Shown here: positions 37,697-42,067 of the stretch, in pieces
How positions within the stretch are numbered: the stretch's first letter is position 1
Layout of the letters: the number at the start of each line of letters is the position of its first letter
Assembly: GCF_000258495.1 (NCBI RefSeq)
Contig: NZ_AJLG01000017.1
Location: 1 to 42,067, forward strand
Length of the DNA stretch: 42,067 nt
Reading direction: 5' to 3'
DNA from: Pedobacter agri PB92
GTDB lineage: Bacteria > Bacteroidota > Bacteroidia > Sphingobacteriales > Sphingobacteriaceae
The notes under the pieces: generated by a model
Database searches by the model: none
Told to the model about the DNA's origin: nothing
The model's input: only the letters and a program-made list of their open reading frames with translations
Translations under genes and position numbers: made by a program

Positions 37697-38173
37697 ATGA
37701 GAAAAATTATCGCCATCATCTTTTGTCTGTTACTTACAAATTCATTGGTTTCATCGGCCAGTGAACATCTAACAGATACCTTAAAAAAAACAAATCAATA
37801 CATCTTGTTTGCCAAAACAGCGAAGATCGATGATGTATTTTTTAGTAAAAACAAAAAATCCAAAGAGGAAATTGTCAATGTAAAGATCAGTTTTGCGACA
37901 GCAGAATCAAATTCCAATGCTATTAAAACTGCAGTTTTACAGGGAAATAAACAATATGGAGATGATAACCTTCCAACCATTTCTGCTGTGAAAATTTTGA
38001 AGGGAAAATATGAGGATATGAAGGGTGAATCAGCCACTAAAACATCAAGTTTATATACGTTTACCAAGCTCGAATTTCCCTTACATTTGCAAATTGTAAC
38101 CATGGGTGAAACCCTTGATTTTGAGCTTTTAGAATCAGGGAAGTGGGATATCAATCTAAATTTAAAAAAATAA
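37697..38173 (+). CDS. Small secreted protein of unknown function
   Basis: A 158-residue protein I do not recognise. A signal peptide is clear (MRKIIAIIFCLLLTNSLVSS). The mature part is rich in Lys and Ser with alternating hydrophobic stretches (IVNVKISFATAESNSNAIKT, EFPLHLQIVTMGETLDFELL, KWDINLNLKK), suggesting a small beta-rich periplasmic protein. There is no lipobox Cys. An A8 run at 37783-37790 is in frame here (DTLKKTNQ), useful when judging the broken A8/T8 runs elsewhere. It is divergent from acs and about 95 bp before rpmB. Confidence 0.75.
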   Translation: MRKIIAIIFCLLLTNSLVSSASEHLTDTLKKTNQYILFAKTAKIDDVFFSKNKKSKEEIVNVKISFATAESNSNAIKTAVLQGNKQYGDDNLPTISAVKILKGKYEDMKGESATKTSSLYTFTKLEFPLHLQIVTMGETLDFELLESGKWDINLNLKK

Positions 38174-38184
38174 ACACAGTACTA

Positions 38185-38215
38185 TTGTCTTTTTAAATTA
38201 TTATTCAGATATTTG
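38185..38215 (+). promoter_or_regulatory. Probable promoter of rpmB-rpmG-DUF4295
   Basis: TTG at 38185-38187 and GATATTTG at 38208-38215 (one mismatch to TAnnTTTG) are 20 bp apart, the normal Bacteroidota -33/-7 spacing. The -7 box ends 53 bp before the rpmB start. Confidence 0.5.
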
Positions 38216-38268
38216 CACACTCTTAAAAAAATTAAGCGACGATATTTTAACAACTATATTTACAAGTC

Positions 38269-38502
38269 ATGTCAAGAGTTTGTGATTTAACAGGAAAAAT
38301 GGCAATGAAAGGTAATAACGTATCACACTCGAACGTTAAAACCAAACGCAAATTTTATCCTAATTTGAAACTTCAGAAATTTTATATCCCTGAAGAAGAC
38401 CGTTGGATTACGTTGAAAGTTTCTACTTCAGCGATTAAAACCATCAATAAAGTGGGTATTAGCGAAGCGATCAATCGTTTTGTAAAAAAAGGATTTTTGT
38501 AA
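38269..38502 (+). CDS. rpmB: Large ribosomal subunit protein bL28
   Basis: A 77-residue basic ribosomal protein of normal length. Family pattern: [20 protein letters not shown], then [20 protein letters not shown] and the C-terminal [20 protein letters not shown]. It keeps CDLTGK but lacks a four-cysteine zinc site, so it is the zinc-independent type. It is the first gene of rpmB-rpmG-DUF4295, a common Bacteroidota order, 43 bp upstream of rpmG. Confidence 0.97.
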   Translation: MSRVCDLTGKMAMKGNNVSHSNVKTKRKFYPNLKLQKFYIPEEDRWITLKVSTSAIKTINKVGISEAINRFVKKGFL

Positions 38503-38545
38503 AAACATTAACTGTTGAGATTAACAGTTTACAATTAATATTAAA

Positions 38546-38728
38546 ATGGCAAAAAAAGGTAACAGAGTTCAGGTTATTTTAGAATGTACTGAGCACAAAG
38601 AAAGTGGCATGCCAGGTATGTCTAGATATATTTCTACGAAAAACCGTAAAAACACTACTGAGCGTTTAGAATTGAAAAAATTCAACCCAGTATTGAGAAA
38701 AGTAACAGTACACAAAGAGATTAAATAA
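38546..38728 (+). CDS. rpmG: Large ribosomal subunit protein bL33
   Basis: A 60-residue basic ribosomal protein. Pattern: [55 protein letters not shown]. The paired CxxC motifs of zinc-binding L33 are missing (only ECTEH remains), so it is the zinc-free form. It lies between rpmB and the DUF4295 gene and is probably co-transcribed with both. Confidence 0.97.
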   Translation: MAKKGNRVQVILECTEHKESGMPGMSRYISTKNRKNTTERLELKKFNPVLRKVTVHKEIK

Positions 38729-38813
38729 GATTGATGATTTAACGGTAGAAGGTTTAGGGTGTTTTAACCCGCATTCTATCAATCTATCATTCAATCATTA
38801 AAATTATAAGAAC

Positions 38814-38969
38814 ATGGCAAAGAAAGTAGTTGCAACCCTTAAAACCGGTACAGGTAAAGAATATTCGAAAGTAATTACAATGGTTAAATCACCTAAAACT
38901 GGTGCTTATTCATTCAAAGAACTTATCGTTCATAACGACCACGTAAAAGATGCTATCGCATCTAAATAA
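38814..38969 (+). CDS. DUF4295 family protein, small basic, ribosome-associated candidate
   Basis: A 51-residue lysine-rich protein (MAKKVVATLKTGTGKEYSKV, then FKELIVHNDHVKDAIASK). The DUF4295 family is found in Bacteroidota just after rpmG, as here. Size, charge, the MAKK start and position among ribosomal genes suggest it binds the ribosome, but the function is inference. The gene is easily missed because of its length. The frame from ATG 38814 to TAA 38967-38969 is exact. A terminator follows 29 bp later. Confidence 0.9.
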   Translation: MAKKVVATLKTGTGKEYSKVITMVKSPKTGAYSFKELIVHNDHVKDAIASK

Positions 38970-38998
38970 GGTTAATATTTTTTAATCAGAAAATATTA

Positions 38999-39034
38999 AA
39001 GGCCGTTCCGTTTTAACCGGGAGGGCTTTTTTTG
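38999..39034 (+). terminator. Terminator after the ribosomal protein group
   Basis: A 12-position stem with a single G-G mismatch (AAGGCCGTTCCG against CGGGAGGGCTTT, 7-base loop) followed by a T run. It ends about 18 bp before the ftsY start, so ftsY relies on readthrough or on a promoter overlapping the hairpin. Confidence 0.78.
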
Positions 39035-39051
39035 TTATATAAAATTTAGAT

Positions 39052-40014
39052 ATGGGCTTATTTGATTTTTTCAAAAAGAAAGAAACTGCACCTGAAGCTC
39101 AGGAAGCACTTGATAAAGGTTTAGAGAAAACCAAAGATGGTTTTTTTAGCAAAATTACCAAGGCTGTTGCAGGAAAATCAACCGTTGATGATGAGGTGCT
39201 CGATAACCTGGAAGAGGTTCTGGTAACTTCTGATGTAGGTGTGAGCACCACATTAAAAATCATTAAACGCATTGAAGAACGTGTTTCTAAAGACAAATAT
39301 CTCAATACTTCAGAGCTTAATTTTATTTTAAGAGATGAGATTCAATTGCTGCTATCTGAAAATAACAGCAACGATTTCCGTCAGTTCGAGTATGGCGATC
39401 ATAAACCTTATGTAATAATGGTGGTGGGTGTTAATGGCGTAGGTAAAACCACAACCATTGGAAAACTTGCACATAAACTTAAAGAATCGGGTTTAAAGGT
39501 GGTGTTAGGCGCAGCAGATACATTTAGAGCTGCTGCCGTTGACCAGATTAAACTTTGGGGACAGCGTGTAGATGTGAGAGTGGTTGCACAGCCAATGGGT
39601 TCGGATCCAGCATCTGTTGCTTTCGATACTTTACAATCGGCTGTAGCCAATGGCGAAGACGTTGTGATTATTGATACTGCTGGCCGATTACATAACAAAA
39701 TTGGTTTAATGAACGAACTCGGTAAAATTAAACAAGTAATGCAAAAGGTGGTTCCGGGTGCGCCACATGAAATTCTGCTGGTATTGGATGCCTCAACAGG
39801 ACAGAACGCTTTCGAGCAATGCAAACAATTTACCGAGGCTACTGATGTAAATGCCCTGGCGATTACTAAACTAGATGGTACAGCTAAAGGCGGCGTGGTG
39901 ATCGGTATCTCAGATCAATTTAAAATTCCGGTGAAATATATTGGGGTAGGCGAAAAAATAGGCGATTTACAACTTTTTGATAAAAAAGAGTTTGTGAGTA
40001 GTTTGTTCAAATAA
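39052..40014 (+). CDS. ftsY: Signal recognition particle receptor FtsY
   Basis: A 320-residue SRP GTPase that docks ribosome-SRP complexes to the Sec translocon at the inner membrane. The N domain covers about residues 20-105, after a short amphipathic start (MGLFDFFKKK), so the long acidic A domain of E. coli FtsY is absent, as in many Bacteroidota. The G domain shows GVNGVGKTT (126-134), the DTFRAAAVDQ insertion-box segment (156-165), DTAGR (208-212) and TKLDGTAKGG (272-281). It sits between the DUF4295 gene and rimO. Confidence 0.98.
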   Translation: MGLFDFFKKKETAPEAQEALDKGLEKTKDGFFSKITKAVAGKSTVDDEVLDNLEEVLVTSDVGVSTTLKIIKRIEERVSKDKYLNTSELNFILRDEIQLLLSENNSNDFRQFEYGDHKPYVIMVVGVNGVGKTTTIGKLAHKLKESGLKVVLGAADTFRAAAVDQIKLWGQRVDVRVVAQPMGSDPASVAFDTLQSAVANGEDVVIIDTAGRLHNKIGLMNELGKIKQVMQKVVPGAPHEILLVLDASTGQNAFEQCKQFTEATDVNALAITKLDGTAKGGVVIGISDQFKIPVKYIGVGEKIGDLQLFDKKEFVSSLFK

Positions 40015-40050
40015 CTGAACTAATTTATTCAGCCTTTATTGGCAAATAAA

Positions 40051-40084
40051 ACCCTGAAATAAACTCAGGGTGCGGGACGCTCCC
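40051..40084. repeat. Small palindromes in the ftsY-rimO gap
   Basis: ACCCTGA (40051-40057) pairs with TCAGGGT (40065-40071) around a 7-base loop. Directly after it GGGA and TCCC (40074-40084) pair around CGC. There is no T run, so a terminator is unlikely. The form is like that of small intergenic dispersed repeats. Nothing else is visible in this gap. Confidence 0.5.
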
Positions 40085-40119
40085 ACTTGTTTAAGTAATA
40101 GTAAGATTAAGTGTAAAAG

Positions 40120-41452
40120 ATGAATACCAAAATAGTAAGAAATAAAGCTGCAATTAAACAACCTAAAATCAACGTGATTACGTTAGGTTGTTCAAAAAAC
40201 ATATACGATTCAGAAGTATTGATGGGACAGTTACGTGGTAATAACCTAAATGTTGTTCACGAAGCTGACAAAATGGGCAAGGACGATATTGTTGTGATTA
40301 ACACTTGCGGTTTCATTGATAATGCTAAACAGGAATCTATCGATACCATTCTGCAATTCAGCGAACTTAAAGAAGCGGGTAAAATTGGCAAAGTAGTGGT
40401 TACAGGTTGTTTATCTGAACGCTACAAACCAGAATTAGAATCAGAAATTACAAATGTTGATGCTTTTTTTTGGCACCAATGATTTACAGAATATTTTACA
40501 CGAATTAGGTGCAAACTATAAACATGAGCTGATTGGCGAACGTTTATTAACTACGCCATCGCACTTTGCTTATTTTAAAATTGCGGAGGGCTGTAACCGT
40601 CCATGTTCGTTTTGCGCCATTCCTTTAATGCGTGGGAAACACATGAGCAAACCAATGGAAGAATTGGTAAATGAGGCAAAAATATTAGCTAAAAACGGCA
40701 CTAAGGAACTGATTCTTATTGCTCAGGATTTAACTTACTACGGCTTAGATTTATACGGCGTTCGTAAACTTGATGAGTTGATGCGTCGTTTATCTGACGT
40801 TCCGGGAATTGAATGGATTCGTTTACAATATGCTTATCCAAGTGGTTTTCCAATGGAGATTTTAGATGCAATGAATGAGCGTGATAATATCTGCAAATAC
40901 CTGGATATGCCATTGCAGCACATTACCGACAATATGCTAAAATCGATGCGCCGTGGTACAACGAAGCAGAAAACGATTGATTTGGTAAACCAGATTAGGG
41001 ACAAAGTGCCAAACATCGCTATGCGCACCACATTAATTTGCGGCTACCCTGGCGAAACTGAATATGACTTTCAAGAAATGAAAGAATGGGTTGCCGAAAC
41101 CAAGTTCGACCGTTTAGGTTGCTTTACTTATTCTCATGAAGAAAAAACACATGCACATACTTTGGTCGATGATATTCCTGAAGAAGTAAAACAACAACGA
41201 GTTGACGACATTATGGAAATTCAACAGGGTATTTCTTTCGATATTAACCAAGACAAAATTGGACAGATTTTCAAAGTTTTGGTTGATAAAAAAGAAGGTG
41301 ATTTTTTTGTAGGCAGAACCGAATTCGATTCACCAGAAGTTGACAATGAGGTACTTATTGATGCAGCAACAGGATATGCAGCCAACGGAAGTTTTGTACA
41401 TGTAAAAATTGATAGAGCTGAAGATTTTGACTTGTACGGAACGATTGTTTAA
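40120..41452 (+). CDS. rimO: Ribosomal protein uS12 methylthiotransferase RimO, interrupted by a frameshift
   Basis: A radical-SAM enzyme that methylthiolates a conserved Asp of ribosomal protein S12. Restored, it has 443 residues, normal for the family. The N-terminal MTTase domain carries cluster cysteines 24 (TLGCSKN), 63 (NTCGF) and 97 (TGCLSER). The radical-SAM motif CNRPCSFC gives Cys158, 162 and 165. A TRAM domain closes the protein (GQIFKVLVDKKEGDFFVGRT). The frame breaks between the first two domains: the T8 run at 40464-40471 must be seven to read VDAFFGTNDLQN. As written, the first part stops after 120 residues (at 40482), so no protein can hold both clusters. Since both parts are otherwise perfect, sequence error is more likely than decay. 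Confidence 0.93.
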
Positions 41453-41570
41453 CTGCGTCTATATTTTTATCTCTAAAGTCCAAATACACAGCTTTCAGGC
41501 TTTTATTTTGGAAATTGGCCTTTAAAGTGTAGCAGAATGTAAAACAGAATCGTTTAAGAAATAAAAACCT

Positions 41571-42056
41571 ATGAAAAAGTTTTCTCTAATCTTATTGGTC
41601 ATTTTTATTGCCAACCTTGGATGCAAAAAGAATGGCGGTGGCGGACTTTGCGCATGCTCGCCCCTTGAATCAACCCCATCTTTGATTGTTCTTAAAGGAA
41701 ATTCGGGCATTGATTTATTAAATCCTGCAACTCCTGGATTTTTTGATAAAAATCAAATACAGCTTTATTCAAAAGATGTTAATAACAACATCAAGTACAT
41801 TAATGTTTACATCAATACACCTTTCACTTTCAATAGTGACAATAAAATCAGCTATTACCAATTAGCGTCATATGAGCTGATTAGTTTAGCTAAGAATATC
41901 GACAATAATTTTTATCTGAAATTGGGGAGCGACAAAATTTACCAATTAAATTTAGAAGTAAAGAACGGCGTAATTGTAAAATTGCTTGTTAACAATATAG
42001 CAGCACCGCAGGAATATGCATCACCAAGAAGTATTTATACAATTCAGGTTCAGTAA
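41571..42056 (+). CDS. Small lipoprotein of unknown function
   Basis: A 161-residue probable lipoprotein. The signal (MKKFSLILLVIFIANLGCKK) has its lipobox Cys at residue 18, followed by a glycine-rich linker (KKNGGGGLCACSP) with two more Cys. The mature part looks beta-rich, with repeated Asn, Tyr and Ile (IQLYSKDVNNNIKYINVYIN, KIYQLNLEVKNGVIVKLLVN). I do not recognise a family. It follows rimO by 118 bp and may be its own unit. The stop codon is at 42054-42056, just inside the right edge. Confidence 0.8.
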   Translation: MKKFSLILLVIFIANLGCKKNGGGGLCACSPLESTPSLIVLKGNSGIDLLNPATPGFFDKNQIQLYSKDVNNNIKYINVYINTPFTFNSDNKISYYQLASYELISLAKNIDNNFYLKLGSDKIYQLNLEVKNGVIVKLLVNNIAAPQEYASPRSIYTIQVQ

Positions 42057-42067
42057 TATATAAAAAA

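Noticed and set aside
39408..39824. Minus-strand open frame of 138 codons
   Set aside because: It is antisense to the conserved GTPase domain of ftsY and reads as a Ser/Thr/Cys-rich shadow.
40464..40471. Programmed ribosomal frameshifting in rimO
   Set aside because: There is no slippery heptamer followed by a clear pseudoknot or hairpin, RimO is not known to need it, and two other genes show the same plus-one error in A8/T8 runs.

Overview
This window looks like a chromosomal piece of a Bacteroidota bacterium, most likely a member of the Sphingobacteriaceae (Pedobacter-like). The reasons are four SusC-type receptor genes (three with a complete SusD partner locus), a one-piece hybrid two-component regulator, a DUF4295 gene next to rpmG and ftsY, AT-rich DNA, start codons without clear Shine-Dalgarno sequences, and promoter-like TAnnTTTG boxes. 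The family is an inference from gene content; no marker gene was compared. I see no rRNA, tRNA, CRISPR array, phage or insertion sequence.

Layout. (1) 1-6541, minus strand: a LacI regulator, a large secreted glutaminase-like (DUF4965/DUF1793) protein and a SusC receptor that runs off the left edge. Two perfect LacI-type palindromes lie between the regulator and the next gene. (2) 6702-11573, minus: a SusC/SusD pair with no enzyme beside it; the SusD gene has a one-base deletion. (3) 11747-14081, minus: housekeeping cluster surE, a small membrane protein and lpxB, with a 28-bp perfect inverted repeat in the last gap. (4) 14300-17233, plus: a secreted M16 zinc peptidase. (5) 17504-30592, minus: a complete polysaccharide utilisation locus, reading HTCS regulator, SusC, SusD, GH130, MFS transporter, and a secreted protein I cannot assign. 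(6) 30741-30926: a CsbD stress protein. (7) 31126-35600, plus: another SusC/SusD pair. (8) 35657-37555, minus: acetyl-CoA synthetase. (9) 37697-42056, plus: a small secreted protein, rpmB-rpmG-DUF4295, ftsY, rimO and a lipoprotein.

How it works together. The central locus suggests a scavenging route for a mannose-containing glycan. The HTCS would sense a fragment in the periplasm and switch on SusCD. SusCD would import oligosaccharides across the outer membrane, the unassigned secreted protein may trim them, the MFS carrier would take small sugars into the cytoplasm, and GH130 would split a beta-mannoside there, probably by phosphorolysis. The left locus is probably repressed by its LacI protein through two operators 103 bp apart.

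The most striking anomaly is that four genes are broken by single-base indels. Three of them (the secreted PUL protein, the HTCS and rimO) carry one extra base in a run of exactly eight A/T, and restoring seven gives full-length proteins. This points to systematic homopolymer error in the sequence, or less likely to slippage or phase variation. The best regulatory find is a pair of TAGTNNACTAT sites exactly 21 bp apart, just upstream of the promoter-like box of the HTCS-linked susC.
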